From: CBDHCC01 sp965261015
GTDB lineage: Bacteria; Pseudomonadota; Alphaproteobacteria; Sphingomonadales; Sphingomonadaceae
Assembly: GCA_965261015.1 (NCBI GenBank)
Contig: CBDHCC010000001.1
Location: forward strand, 930,001-994,000
DNA: 64,000 nt
Direction of reading: 5' to 3'
Part shown: piece after piece, positions 33,848 to 42,892 of the stretch
Layout: each line of letters begins with the position of its first letter
Position numbering within the stretch: position 1 is the first letter of the stretch
Position numbers and translations under genes: made by a program
Notes under the pieces: generated by a model
Told to the model about the DNA's origin: nothing
Databases searched by the model: none
Seen by the model: only the letters and a program-made list of their open reading frames with translations

Positions 33848-34914
33848 TGCTGTATCTTCTCGCCGAACAGTTCGACTTCGCCGGGCCGCTCAACCTGCTG
33901 CGCTACCTGTCGTTCCGGGTCGGGGGCGCGGTGGCCACGGCCCTGTTCATCGGCCTGCTGATCGGCCCCCGCTTCATCGCGCTGTTGCGGGTGCGCCAAG
34001 GCAAGGGCCAGCCGATCCGCGCGGACGGTCCGCAAAGCCACCTGGCGAAGCGGGGCACCCCCACCATGGGCGGGCTGATGATGCTGACCGCGCTGGGGAT
34101 CGCGGCGTTGCTGTGGATGGAACTGGGCAACCGCTATATCTGGGCGTGTCTGCTGGTGACCGCCGGCTTCGGCGTGATCGGATTCCTCGACGACTGGGCG
34201 AAGGTCCGCAAGCACAGCCATCTGGGCGTGTCGGGCAAGGTGCGGCTGGTGCTGGAGTTCGCCATCGCGGGCGCGGCGACGTGGATCGCGATCAGCGGGT
34301 CGGGCACGGACCTCTATGTGCCTTTCGTCAGCGCGCGGTTCGACCTCGGCTGGTTCTACATCCCGTTCGGCATGCTGGTGATCGTGGGCGCGGGCAACGC
34401 GGTGAACCTGACCGACGGGCTGGATGGCCTGGCCACCATGCCGGTGATCATCGCGTCCCTTGCCTTCATGCTGATCGTCTATTTGGTGGGACGCATCGAC
34501 TATGCGACCTATCTGGGCATCCCGCACGTGCCGGGTGCCGGCGACCTGGCGATCCTGTGCGGGGCGGTGGTCGGATCGGGCCTGGCCTTTCTGTGGTTCA
34601 ACGCGCCGCCCGCCGCCGTCTTCATGGGCGACACGGGCAGCCTGGCGCTCGGCGGCGCGCTGGGCGCCATCGCGGTGTCGTCGCACCACGAGATCGTGCT
34701 GGGCATCGTGGGCGGACTGTTCGTGCTGGAGGCGCTCAGCGTCATCATTCAGGTGTTCTTCTACAAGCGCACGGGCCGCCGCGTGTTCAAGATGGCGCCG
34801 ATCCACCACCATTTCGAACAGCTCGGCTGGTCGGAGCCGACGGTGGTGATCCGCTTCTGGATCGTGGCCTTCGTGCTGGCGCTCGCCGGCCTCTCGACGT
34901 TGAAGATCCGGTGA
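33847..34914 (+). CDS. mraY: Phospho-MurNAc-pentapeptide transferase MraY
   Basis: A 355-residue polytopic membrane enzyme that transfers phospho-MurNAc-pentapeptide to undecaprenyl phosphate, making lipid I. It shows about ten hydrophobic helices and the family motifs KRGTPTMGGLMML, FLDDWAKV (Asp pair), NAVNLTDGLDGLA, FMGDTGSLALGG and APIHHHFEQLGWSEPTVVIRFW. The start is GTG, one base overlapping the murF stop. Confidence 0.96.
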   Translation: MLYLLAEQFDFAGPLNLLRYLSFRVGGAVATALFIGLLIGPRFIALLRVRQGKGQPIRADGPQSHLAKRGTPTMGGLMMLTALGIAALLWMELGNRYIWACLLVTAGFGVIGFLDDWAKVRKHSHLGVSGKVRLVLEFAIAGAATWIAISGSGTDLYVPFVSARFDLGWFYIPFGMLVIVGAGNAVNLTDGLDGLATMPVIIASLAFMLIVYLVGRIDYATYLGIPHVPGAGDLAILCGAVVGSGLAFLWFNAPPAAVFMGDTGSLALGGALGAIAVSSHHEIVLGIVGGLFVLEALSVIIQVFFYKRTGRRVFKMAPIHHHFEQLGWSEPTVVIRFWIVAFVLALAGLSTLKIR

Positions 34915-36203
34915 TCGTCAGCGCGGCCTGGGCCGGCCGTCGCTACGCCGTCTATGGCCTGGCGCGGTCCGGCGTCGCGGCCGTGCGCGCGCTGGTGGAG
35001 AGCGGCGCGCGGGTCGTCGCGTGGGACGAGGGCCAGGCCGCGCGCGACGCCCTGCCGGCGGACCTGGCGGGCGCGGTGACGCTGGCGGACCCGCTCACCC
35101 ACGATCTCTCCGGCTTCGACGCGATCGTCGTGTCGCCCGGCGTGCCGATCAACACCCATCCGCTCGCCGGCCGAGCGGCCGAGGCGGGGGTGCCGATCAT
35201 CGGCGACATCGAACTGTTCGCCCAGGCGCGCGCCACCCTGCCGCCCCACCGGGTCGTGGGCGTCACCGGCACCAACGGCAAGTCGACGGTGACCGCGCTG
35301 ATCCACCATCTGTGCGCGTCCGCCGGAGTGCCGAGTCTGGCCGGCGGCAATATCGGCGAGCCGATCCTGGGGGTGGAGCCATTGCCGGACGGCGGCGTCT
35401 ATGTGCTGGAACTGTCGTCCTACCAGATCGACCTGACGCGCGGCCTCAACTGCGACGTGGCGGTGCTGTTGAACATCACGCCCGACCATCTGGACCGCTA
35501 CGCCGACTTCGACGCCTATGCCGCGTCCAAGGAGCGGCTGTTCGCCATGCAGTCGCCCGACCATATCGCCGTGGTCGCGCTGACGGACGCGCCCTCCGCC
35601 GCCATCGCCGGGCGCGCGCCCGCGAAAGTGCGCCGCGTCGCGCCCGGCGTGTGCCTGGACCAGTCGCGCTGGCCGGCGCTCGGCGGGCCGCACAATGCGG
35701 TGAACGCCTTGGCCGCGATCGAAGTCGCGCGCGCGCTCGGCTTGCCGGAGGACGCGACCGATCGGGGCCTGGAGAGCTTTGGCGGGCTGCCGCACCGGTT
35801 GGAGACCATCGCGACGCGCGGAGGTGTCGCCTGGGTGAACGATTCGAAGGCGACCAACCCCGAAGCGGTCGCGCCCGCGCTCGCGGCGTTCGACCGCGTG
35901 CACTGGATCCTGGGCGGGCAGGCCAAGCGGGCGGACCTGGATCCGTGCCGGCCCTCGTTCGACCATGTCGCGCGCGCCTACACGATCGGAGAGTCCGGCG
36001 ACGCGCTCGCCGAATGGCTGGACGGGCGGGTGCCGGCGGAACGCTGCGGCACGCTCGAGCGCGCGGTCGCCGCCGCGGCGGAGCGGGCGAGGCCGGGCGA
36101 CACCGTGCTCCTCAGCCCCGCCTGCGCGTCCTTTGACCAGTTCGCCGATTTCGCGGATCGGGGCGACCGGTTCCGCCGGCTGGTGGAGGCGCTGCCATGC
36201 TAG
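34911..36203 (+). CDS. murD: UDP-MurNAc-L-Ala:D-Glu ligase
   Basis: A 430-residue Mur ligase that adds D-glutamate to UDP-MurNAc-L-alanine. Motifs are VYGLARSGVAAVRAL (UDP-binding N-domain), VVGVTGTNGKSTVTALI (ATP loop), ELSSYQID, NITPDHLDRY, WVNDSKATNPEAVAPAL and LLSPACASFDQFADFADRG. It starts with GTG overlapping mraY and runs 7 bases into ftsW. Confidence 0.95.
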   Translation: MIVSAAWAGRRYAVYGLARSGVAAVRALVESGARVVAWDEGQAARDALPADLAGAVTLADPLTHDLSGFDAIVVSPGVPINTHPLAGRAAEAGVPIIGDIELFAQARATLPPHRVVGVTGTNGKSTVTALIHHLCASAGVPSLAGGNIGEPILGVEPLPDGGVYVLELSSYQIDLTRGLNCDVAVLLNITPDHLDRYADFDAYAASKERLFAMQSPDHIAVVALTDAPSAAIAGRAPAKVRRVAPGVCLDQSRWPALGGPHNAVNALAAIEVARALGLPEDATDRGLESFGGLPHRLETIATRGGVAWVNDSKATNPEAVAPALAAFDRVHWILGGQAKRADLDPCRPSFDHVARAYTIGESGDALAEWLDGRVPAERCGTLERAVAAAAERARPGDTVLLSPACASFDQFADFADRGDRFRRLVEALPC

Positions 36204-37390
36204 ACCCGACCAACCACTCCTCGCGCCCGTCGCGCCGCCGGCTGGGCCGGTCCGACCGCTCGGCGGTGGCGCTGTGGTTCTGGGAGATCGACCGGCTGCT
36301 CCTGTTCCTGGCGCTGCTCCTGATGGCGATCGGCCTGATCGCGGTCGCCGCCGCCTCGCCTTCGGCCGCGCACCGCTATGCCAATCGCGCGGAGCGGGTG
36401 GGCGACCTTTACTATTTCTGGCGGCAGATCGGGTGGGTCGCGGTGGCGATCCCGACTATGCTGCTCACCTCGATGCTGACGCGCACGGCGGCCAAGCGCT
36501 TCGCCCTGGCGGGCGCGGCCGTGTGCCTGCTGCTCCTGATGCTGGTGCCGGTGATCGGGACGGAGGTGAACGGGGCGCAGAGGTGGCTGGGCAGCGGCCT
36601 GGCGCGCGTGCAGCCGTCGGAGTTCTTCAAGCCCTTCTTCGCGGTGGCCGTGGCGTGGCTGTTGTCGCTGCGCCTGACCGACCCGCACCTGCCGGCCTTT
36701 GGCATCACCCTGGCGCTGACCGGCCTGGTGGCGGCGTTGCTGATGCTGCAGCCGGATTTCGGCCAGACCATCGTGATCGGCAGCGTGTGGGCCACGCTCG
36801 TCATCCTGTCGGGGCTGGACAAAAAGCTGATGGCCGGCGGCGCGCTCGGCGGAATGGGGGCGATCGTGGCCACCTATTTCCTCTATCCCGTGGCGCGCAA
36901 GCGCATCGACGGGTTCCTGTTCGCGGAGGGCGACCTGTTCCAGGTGGAGCGCGCGCGCGCCACCATCACGGCGGGCGGCTGGCTGGGTCGGGGGCCGGGC
37001 GGCGGACAGCAGAAGTTCGGCCTGCCCGAAGCGCAGACCGATTATATCTTCTCGGTCGTTGGCGAGGAGTTCGGGCTGATCGCCTGCGGCCTGATCGCCT
37101 TTGTCTTCGCGCTGATCGTGCTGCGCGCGTTCGCCAAGCTTCTGGACGAGGACGACCTGTTCCCGATGCTGGCCGCCGCCGGCCTGGCGACGCAGCTGGG
37201 CGTGCAGGCGGCGATCAACATGGCGGTCAACGTCAACCTGGCCCCGTCCAAGGGGATGACGCTGCCATTCGTCAGCTATGGCGGGTCGTCCATGATCGCG
37301 CTGGCGATCGGATATGGCCTGCTGCTCGCCTTTACGCGACGCAATCCGTATCTTGCCCGGTCCGCCTATCGCGTGACATGGACCAGTTGA
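36197..37390 (+). CDS. ftsW: Septal peptidoglycan glycosyltransferase FtsW
   Basis: A 397-residue SEDS-family membrane glycosyltransferase that polymerizes lipid II at the division site with FtsI. The signatures NGAQRWLGSGLARVQPSEFFKPF, LQPDFGQT, GGGQQKFGLPEAQTDYIFSVVGEEFGL (catalytic loop region) and LPFVSYGGSSMIALAIG are present, with about ten hydrophobic helices. It overlaps the murD end by 7 bases and the murG start by one (TGATG). Confidence 0.95.
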   Translation: MLDPTNHSSRPSRRRLGRSDRSAVALWFWEIDRLLLFLALLLMAIGLIAVAAASPSAAHRYANRAERVGDLYYFWRQIGWVAVAIPTMLLTSMLTRTAAKRFALAGAAVCLLLLMLVPVIGTEVNGAQRWLGSGLARVQPSEFFKPFFAVAVAWLLSLRLTDPHLPAFGITLALTGLVAALLMLQPDFGQTIVIGSVWATLVILSGLDKKLMAGGALGGMGAIVATYFLYPVARKRIDGFLFAEGDLFQVERARATITAGGWLGRGPGGGQQKFGLPEAQTDYIFSVVGEEFGLIACGLIAFVFALIVLRAFAKLLDEDDLFPMLAAAGLATQLGVQAAINMAVNVNLAPSKGMTLPFVSYGGSSMIALAIGYGLLLAFTRRNPYLARSAYRVTWTS

Positions 37391-38535
37391 TGACGGACCG
37401 ACGCCACTATCTGCTCGCCGCCGGGGGCACCGGCGGTCACATGATGCCGGCGCACGCGCTGGCGAACGAGCTGCGCGCGCGCGGCCACTCGGTGGCGCTG
37501 GTGACGGACGAGCGGGGTGCCCGCATCCCGGACCTGTTCGACGGCGTGCCCGTCCACGTCCTGCCGGCCGGGCGGCTGTCGCGCAGCCCGCTGGCGCTCG
37601 CGCGCGCCGGCCTGGCGGTGTGGCGGGGACGCGGGCTGGCGCGCGATCGGATGGCAGAGGATCGGCCGGCCGCCGTCGTGGGCTTTGGCGGCTATCCCGC
37701 GCTGCCGACGGTGCTGGCGGCGGGGTCCCGGGGCGTGCCCGTCGTGCTGCACGAACAGAACGCCGTGCTGGGCCGCGTGAACCGGCTGGTCGCGCGATCG
37801 GCGGCGGCCCTCGCCACGTCGGCTCCGGACACCGCGCGGGTGCCGGCCTCCGTTCTGCACCGCGTGGCCCTGGTCGGCAATCCGGTGCGCGACGAGGTGC
37901 TGGCGCTGCGCGACCGCCCCTATCCGGCGCTGGACGGCGACGGGGTGTTCCGCGTGCTGGTGACCGGCGGCAGCCAGGGCGCGTCTGTCCTGTCGCAGGT
38001 GGTGCCGGACGGGCTGGGCATGCTGCCCGAACAGTTCCGCACCCGGCTTCAGGTCGTCCAGCAGGCCCGCCCGGACGAGATCGAGGGGGTGCGCCAGCGC
38101 TATCGCCAGCTGGGCATTCCGGCGGAACTGGCGACCTACCTGCCCGACCTGCCCGAACAGCTGGGCCGCGCCCATCTGGTGATCGGCCGGGCGGGCGCGT
38201 CGACCGTGGCGGAGCTGACGGCGGCGGGACGGCCCGCGATCCTGGTGCCGCTGCCCTCGGCCACGGACGACCACCAGACGGCGAACGCGCGCGAGATGGC
38301 GCAGGCGGGCGGCGCGCGCACGATCCCGCAGGACCGCTTCACTTCGAAAGAGCTGGCCCGCCAGATGCAGGCCCTGGGGCTGGACAGCGACGCGCTGATC
38401 CGCGCGGCGGCCCGCGCGCGGGCGTGCGGCCGGCCCGACGCGACCCGCCGGCTGGCCGATCTGGTCGAGGGGCTGCGGCCGGCGGCGGCGGGCCGATCCG
38501 CCCCGGCCGTCCGCCCGCAATTGGCCCCCGCATGA
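37390..38535 (+). CDS. murG: UDP-GlcNAc:lipid I GlcNAc transferase MurG
   Basis: A 381-residue peripheral membrane glycosyltransferase that converts lipid I to lipid II. Motifs are LLAAGGTGGHMMPAHALA, VVGFGGYPALPTVLAA, HEQNAVLGRVNRLVA, VTGGSQGASVLSQVVP and VIGRAGASTVAELTAAGRPAILVPLP, with the usual DDHQTANA following. ATG 37390 overlaps the ftsW stop; an in-frame ATG at 37378 would add four residues. Confidence 0.95.
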   Translation: MTDRRHYLLAAGGTGGHMMPAHALANELRARGHSVALVTDERGARIPDLFDGVPVHVLPAGRLSRSPLALARAGLAVWRGRGLARDRMAEDRPAAVVGFGGYPALPTVLAAGSRGVPVVLHEQNAVLGRVNRLVARSAAALATSAPDTARVPASVLHRVALVGNPVRDEVLALRDRPYPALDGDGVFRVLVTGGSQGASVLSQVVPDGLGMLPEQFRTRLQVVQQARPDEIEGVRQRYRQLGIPAELATYLPDLPEQLGRAHLVIGRAGASTVAELTAAGRPAILVPLPSATDDHQTANAREMAQAGGARTIPQDRFTSKELARQMQALGLDSDALIRAAARARACGRPDATRRLADLVEGLRPAAAGRSAPAVRPQLAPA

Positions 38536-39959
38536 GGGGCGTGCCCACCGAGATCGGGACGGTCCACTTCGTGGGGATCGGCGGCATCGGCATGTCCGGC
38601 ATCGCGGAGGTCATGCACAATATGGGCTATGCCGTGCAGGGGTCGGACGTGGCGGACGGCGCCAACGTCGCGGCGCTGCGCGAGCGAGGCATTCCGGTGA
38701 CGGTCGGCCACGACCCGGCCAGCGTGTCGGAGGTGGCCGTCGTCGTGTGCTCCACCGCCATCCGTCGCGACAATCCGGAGGTCGCGGCCGCCCTGGCCGC
38801 GCGCGTGCCCGTCGTGCGCCGGTCCGAGATGCTGGCCGAGCTCATGCGGTTGAAAAAAACCATCGCGGTGGCCGGCACCCATGGCAAGACGACGACGACC
38901 TCGCTGATCGCGGCGATGCTGGACGCGGGCGGCGTCGACCCCACCGTGATCAACGGCGGCGTCATCAACGCCTACGGCTCCAACGCGCGGCTGGGCGAGG
39001 GCGAGTGGATGGTGGTCGAAGCGGATGAATCCGACGGCAGCTTCCTGCGGCTGGACGGCACGCTGGCGGTGGTCACCAACATCGATCCCGAACATCTGGA
39101 TCACTATGGGTCGTTCGACCGGGTGCGCGACGCCTTCCTGGAGTTCGTGGAGAACGTGCCCTTCTATGGCGTGGCGTTCCTGTGCATCGACCATCCGGAG
39201 GTCCAGGCGCTGGTCGGCCGGGTGCGGGACCGGCGGATCGTCACTTACGGTTTCGCCGCTCAGGCCGACGTGCGGGCCGTCAACATCCGTTCGGCCGACG
39301 GCGGCAACCGGTTCGACGTGGCCCTGCGCTGCCGCGACGGAGAGGTGACGACGCTCTCCGACGTGGCGCTGCCCATGGCGGGGCGGCACAATGTGCTGAA
39401 CGCGTTGGCCGCGATCGGCGTGGGCCGCGAGCTTGGCTTTGCGCCCGCCACGCTGGCGGCGGGCTTCGAGAAGTTCGGCGGGGTCCACCGCCGTTTCAGC
39501 CGGGTCGGCGCGATCGCCTGCGCGGACGGCGAGGCGCAGGTGATCGACGACTACGGTCATCATCCGGTCGAGATCGCGGCCGCCCTGTCGGCCGCGCGCG
39601 AGGGCGTGGGGGCCGGGCGCGTGTTGGCGGTGGTCCAGCCGCACCGCTTTTCCCGCCTGGCCGGGCTGCTGGACGAGTTCGCCGGGTCCTTCAACGACGC
39701 CGATCGGGTGTTCGTCCTGCCGGTCTATGCGGCCGGGGAGGACCCGATCGCCGGCGTCGACGCCTCCGCTCTGGCGGAGCGGCTGCGTGGCCGGGGCCAT
39801 CGCGATGCGGAGGCCGTCGCGGGGCCGGGCGACCTGATCGACCGGCTGGCCGACGTGGTCGAGGGCGGCGACCTGGTGCTGTGCCTGGGCGCGGGCGACG
39901 TGACGAAGGTCGCCGCGACGCTGGCCGATCGGGTGTCCACCCGTCGAAGGGCCGCATGA
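38532..39959 (+). CDS. murC: UDP-MurNAc:L-alanine ligase
   Basis: A 475-residue Mur ligase that adds the first amino acid to UDP-MurNAc. Motifs are VHFVGIGGIGMSGIAEVM, the ATP loop VAGTHGKTTTTSLIAAM, VVEADESDGSFLRL, NIDPEHLDHYGSFD, GVHRRFSRVG and IDDYGHHPVEIAAAL. It overlaps murG by ATGA and the next small gene by ATGATG. Confidence 0.96.
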   Translation: MRGVPTEIGTVHFVGIGGIGMSGIAEVMHNMGYAVQGSDVADGANVAALRERGIPVTVGHDPASVSEVAVVVCSTAIRRDNPEVAAALAARVPVVRRSEMLAELMRLKKTIAVAGTHGKTTTTSLIAAMLDAGGVDPTVINGGVINAYGSNARLGEGEWMVVEADESDGSFLRLDGTLAVVTNIDPEHLDHYGSFDRVRDAFLEFVENVPFYGVAFLCIDHPEVQALVGRVRDRRIVTYGFAAQADVRAVNIRSADGGNRFDVALRCRDGEVTTLSDVALPMAGRHNVLNALAAIGVGRELGFAPATLAAGFEKFGGVHRRFSRVGAIACADGEAQVIDDYGHHPVEIAAALSAAREGVGAGRVLAVVQPHRFSRLAGLLDEFAGSFNDADRVFVLPVYAAGEDPIAGVDASALAERLRGRGHRDAEAVAGPGDLIDRLADVVEGGDLVLCLGAGDVTKVAATLADRVSTRRRAA

Positions 39960-40153
39960 TGTGGGAGCTGATGGAGCTGTCGCTCGAATGGCAACGCAGC
40001 GCCTGGGAGGCGCAGCGGCGCACGCTGGATGCGATCGGCACGTCCGTGGAGGCGGCGCGGACCGGCACCGCGGCCGCCGAGGCGATGGGCCGGGCGGCGC
40101 AGGCCAACCTGTCGGCCTGGCAGCGCTGGGCCGCGTTGTGGCGGACGCGATGA
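39956..40153 (+). CDS. Small helical protein between murC and murB
   Basis: A 65-residue protein predicted to be almost fully helical (LMELSLEWQRSAWEAQRRTLDAIGTSVEAARTG ... NLSAWQRWAALWR), with many Trp and amphipathic spacing that recalls short phasin-like helices. I know of no assigned function. Both ends overlap coding neighbours (ATGATG with murC, ATGA with murB), supporting real translation within the cluster. Confidence 0.65.
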   Translation: MMWELMELSLEWQRSAWEAQRRTLDAIGTSVEAARTGTAAAEAMGRAAQANLSAWQRWAALWRTR

Positions 40154-41040
40154 CGGTCGCGGCCCTGGACCTTCCCGGCCGGGTTCAGCCCGACGGGTCG
40201 CTGGTGGACTTCATCTGGTTCCGCTGCGGCGGCCCCGCGGAATGGCTGGCGCGCCCCGCCGACGAGGCGGAGCTGGCCCGGCTGCTGCGCGCGACGCCCG
40301 CGTCCGTGCCGGTGATGACGGTGGGCGTGGGCTCGAACCTGCTGGTGCGCGACGGGGGCGTGCCGGGGCTGGTCGTGCGCCTGCCCAAGAGCTTCGCGGC
40401 CGTGCGAGTCGAGGGCGGCACGGTGACGGCGGGCGCCGCGGCGATGGGCATCACGGTCGCCAGCGCCGCGCGCGACGCCGGCGTGGCGGGGCTGGAGTTC
40501 CTGCGCGGCATTCCGGGCACGGCCGGCGGCGCGGTGGCCATGAACGCGGGCGCCTATGGCCGCGACGTCGCCGACATACTGGTGAGCGCGCGGGTGATGG
40601 ACCGCGACGGCACGGTGGCCGATTGGCCGGCGGAGCGCTTCGGCTTTTGCTATCGCCACGCCGACCTGCCCCCGGGAGCGGTCGTCCTGAGCGCGATCTT
40701 TCGCGGCACGGCCGGTGACCCGGCCACCATCGGAGCGGAGATGGACCGCATCGCCGCCGAGCGCGAGGCGTCGCAGCCGCTGCGGTCGCGCACCGGCGGA
40801 TCGACCTTCACCAACCCGCCGGGCGAGAAAGCGTGGGCGCTGATCGACCGCGCCGGCTGTCGCGGCCTGACGCTGGGCGGGGCGCAGGTGTCCGAGAAGC
40901 ACTGCAATTTCCTGTTGAACACCGGCACCGCCACCGGCGACGAGCTGGAGGCGCTGGGCGAGCGGGTGCGCGAGCGCGTGCGCGCGGCGACCGGCGTGAC
41001 TCTGCGCTGGGAAATCCGCCGCGTGGGGGTGCCCGCATGA
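40150..41040 (+). CDS. murB: UDP-N-acetylenolpyruvoylglucosamine reductase
   Basis: A 296-residue FAD enzyme that reduces UDP-GlcNAc-enolpyruvate to UDP-MurNAc with NADPH. Motifs are FIWFRCGGPAEWLARP, VGVGSNLLVRDGGVPGLVVRL (FAD site), LEFLRGIPGTAGGAVAMNAGAYG, RTGGSTFTNPPG (with the catalytic Ser) and SEKHCNFLLNTGTAT. Length and motif set fit type I/IIa short MurB. It starts in an ATGA overlap and ends in another with ddl. Confidence 0.95.
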   Translation: MTVAALDLPGRVQPDGSLVDFIWFRCGGPAEWLARPADEAELARLLRATPASVPVMTVGVGSNLLVRDGGVPGLVVRLPKSFAAVRVEGGTVTAGAAAMGITVASAARDAGVAGLEFLRGIPGTAGGAVAMNAGAYGRDVADILVSARVMDRDGTVADWPAERFGFCYRHADLPPGAVVLSAIFRGTAGDPATIGAEMDRIAAEREASQPLRSRTGGSTFTNPPGEKAWALIDRAGCRGLTLGGAQVSEKHCNFLLNTGTATGDELEALGERVRERVRAATGVTLRWEIRRVGVPA

Positions 41041-41981
41041 CCCCGCTCCACATCGCCGTCCTGATGGGCGGGCCGGGCGTGGAGCGGGAGGTGTCGCTGA
41101 CGTCCGGGCGCGATGTGGCGGCCGCCCTGACCGAACGCGGCCATCGGGTGACCGCGATCGACCTGGACCGCGACCTGCCGACCCGACTGCGCGAGGTGCT
41201 GCCGGACGTCGTGTTCAACGCGCTCCACGGCGTGCCGGGCGAGGACGGGTCCGTGCAGGGCTGCCTGGACGTGATGGGCCTGGCCTACACCCATTCCGGC
41301 TGCGCGGCGTCCGCGGTGGCGATCGACAAGCAGCTGACGAAGGCGGTGCTGGTGCCCCACGGCATCCCCATGCCGGCCGGGATCGTGGTGGACAGCGCCA
41401 GCCTGCACCGCGCCGACCCCATGCCGCGCCCCTATGTCCTCAAGCCGGTCAACGAGGGGTCCTCGGTCGGTGTCGCCATCGTGACGGACGAGAGCGGCCA
41501 CGCCAATCCGATCGGCCCCGACGCGCCGGGCCCCTGGACGGAGTTCCCCCGCCTGCTCGCCGAACCGTTCGTGCGGGGGCGGGAGCTGACGACGGCCGTG
41601 CTGGACGGGCCGGACGGACCCCGCGCGCTGGGCGTGACGGAGCTGAAGCCGAAAGGCGGCTTCTACGATTACGATGCGAAATACACCGACGGGCTGACGG
41701 AGCATGTCTGCCCGGCCGACATTCCGGAGCCGGTCACCGAACTCTGCCGCCGCATCGCGCTCGACGCACACCGCCTGCTCGGCTGTCGCGGGTGTTCGCG
41801 GGCGGATTTCCGCTGGGACGACGAGCGCGGCGAGGACGGTCTGTTCCTGCTGGAGGTGAACACCCAGCCCGGCATGACGCCGCTGTCGCTGGTGCCCGAA
41901 CAGGCGCGGCTGGCGGGCTTGTCCTATGCCGATCTGGTGGAACGCATCGTGGCGTGCGCGCTGGCGGAGGCGGGAACGTGA
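41037..41981 (+). CDS. ddl: D-alanine--D-alanine ligase
   Basis: A 314-residue ATP-grasp ligase making D-alanyl-D-alanine for MurF. Motifs are VLMGGPGVEREVSLTSG, VFNALHGVPGEDGSVQG, YTHSGCAASAVAIDKQLTK, PYVLKPVNEGSSVGV, YDYDAKYTDG and LLEVNTQPGMTPLSLVPEQA. The cluster position between murB and ftsQ is the usual DdlB location. Confidence 0.95.
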   Translation: MTPLHIAVLMGGPGVEREVSLTSGRDVAAALTERGHRVTAIDLDRDLPTRLREVLPDVVFNALHGVPGEDGSVQGCLDVMGLAYTHSGCAASAVAIDKQLTKAVLVPHGIPMPAGIVVDSASLHRADPMPRPYVLKPVNEGSSVGVAIVTDESGHANPIGPDAPGPWTEFPRLLAEPFVRGRELTTAVLDGPDGPRALGVTELKPKGGFYDYDAKYTDGLTEHVCPADIPEPVTELCRRIALDAHRLLGCRGCSRADFRWDDERGEDGLFLLEVNTQPGMTPLSLVPEQARLAGLSYADLVERIVACALAEAGT

Positions 41982-42892
41982 CCGCCACCACCGCGCGGCG
42001 TGGGGGCACGCCGGCCAAGCGACGCAAGCCCGCCGCGCCGGGGGCCGTCCGGCGCAAGGGTCGGCGCGTCCAGCGCTCGCTCGCTCAGCGCCTGTTCGAC
42101 CTGCTGCCGGTGTCGCCGCGCACCGCCTCGCGGCTGGTCGCGGGGCTGGTGATCGCGTCGGCGGCGATCGTCGTGGTGGCCGGCCTGCTGTTCCTGGGCG
42201 TCCACCGCTTCGCCGGGCGCGAACTGGCGGAAGTGGCGGGCCGTGCCGGACTGACGGTCCGTCAGTTCGAGGTGTCGGGCGTGCGGCGCATGGACAGCCT
42301 GGACATCTACGGCCAGATCGCGATGGAGGAGGGCAAGCCCATCCTGCTGGTCGACCTGGACGCGGTGCGCGACAGCCTGCTGGGCCATGGCTGGGTGGCC
42401 GACGCGCGGGTCTCGCGCCGGCTGCCCGACCTCCTGGCCGTCGATATCGTGGAGCGCGTGCCGGTGGCCGTGTGGGACCGCGGCGGAGAGCTGTCGCTGA
42501 TCGACCGGTCCGGGGCGGTGATCCAGGCGGTCGACCAAGCGCACCTGCCCGACCTGCCGCTGGTGCAGGGAGAGGGTGCCAACACCCAGGTCGCGGCACT
42601 TGCGCGCCTGATGCTGGCCGCGCCGGCGGTGGCGGAGCGCGTCGCCGGGGCGACCTGGCGCGGCCATCGCCGCTGGGACCTGCGGTTCCAGACGGGCGAG
42701 GTGCTGGCCCTGCCCGAAGGCGACGCGGAGGGGCGAGAAGCCCTGCGCACCTTCGCCACGGTCGACGGCACCCAGGGCCTGTTGGAGCGCGGCTTCGTGC
42801 GCTTCGACATGCGCGACCCGACGCGCATCGTCAGCCAGCTGCCGCCCGACGGCAAGCGGCCCGCGGACGACGAAAAGGCGCGATCCGGCTGA
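41978..42892 (+). CDS. ftsQ: Cell division protein FtsQ
   Basis: A 304-residue bitopic divisome protein. A basic cytoplasmic tail of about 45 residues (RRGGTPAKRRKPAAPGAVRR) leads to one transmembrane helix (LVIASAAIVVVAGLLFLG). The POTRA domain follows (LTVRQFEVSGVRRMDSLDIYGQI, DLDAVRDSLLGHGWVADARVSRRLPDLLAVDIVER), then the beta FtsQ domain (PVAVWDRGGELSLIDRSGAVI). It starts with GTG overlapping ddl and ends overlapping ftsA by one base. Confidence 0.93.
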   Translation: MTATTARRGGTPAKRRKPAAPGAVRRKGRRVQRSLAQRLFDLLPVSPRTASRLVAGLVIASAAIVVVAGLLFLGVHRFAGRELAEVAGRAGLTVRQFEVSGVRRMDSLDIYGQIAMEEGKPILLVDLDAVRDSLLGHGWVADARVSRRLPDLLAVDIVERVPVAVWDRGGELSLIDRSGAVIQAVDQAHLPDLPLVQGEGANTQVAALARLMLAAPAVAERVAGATWRGHRRWDLRFQTGEVLALPEGDAEGREALRTFATVDGTQGLLERGFVRFDMRDPTRIVSQLPPDGKRPADDEKARSG

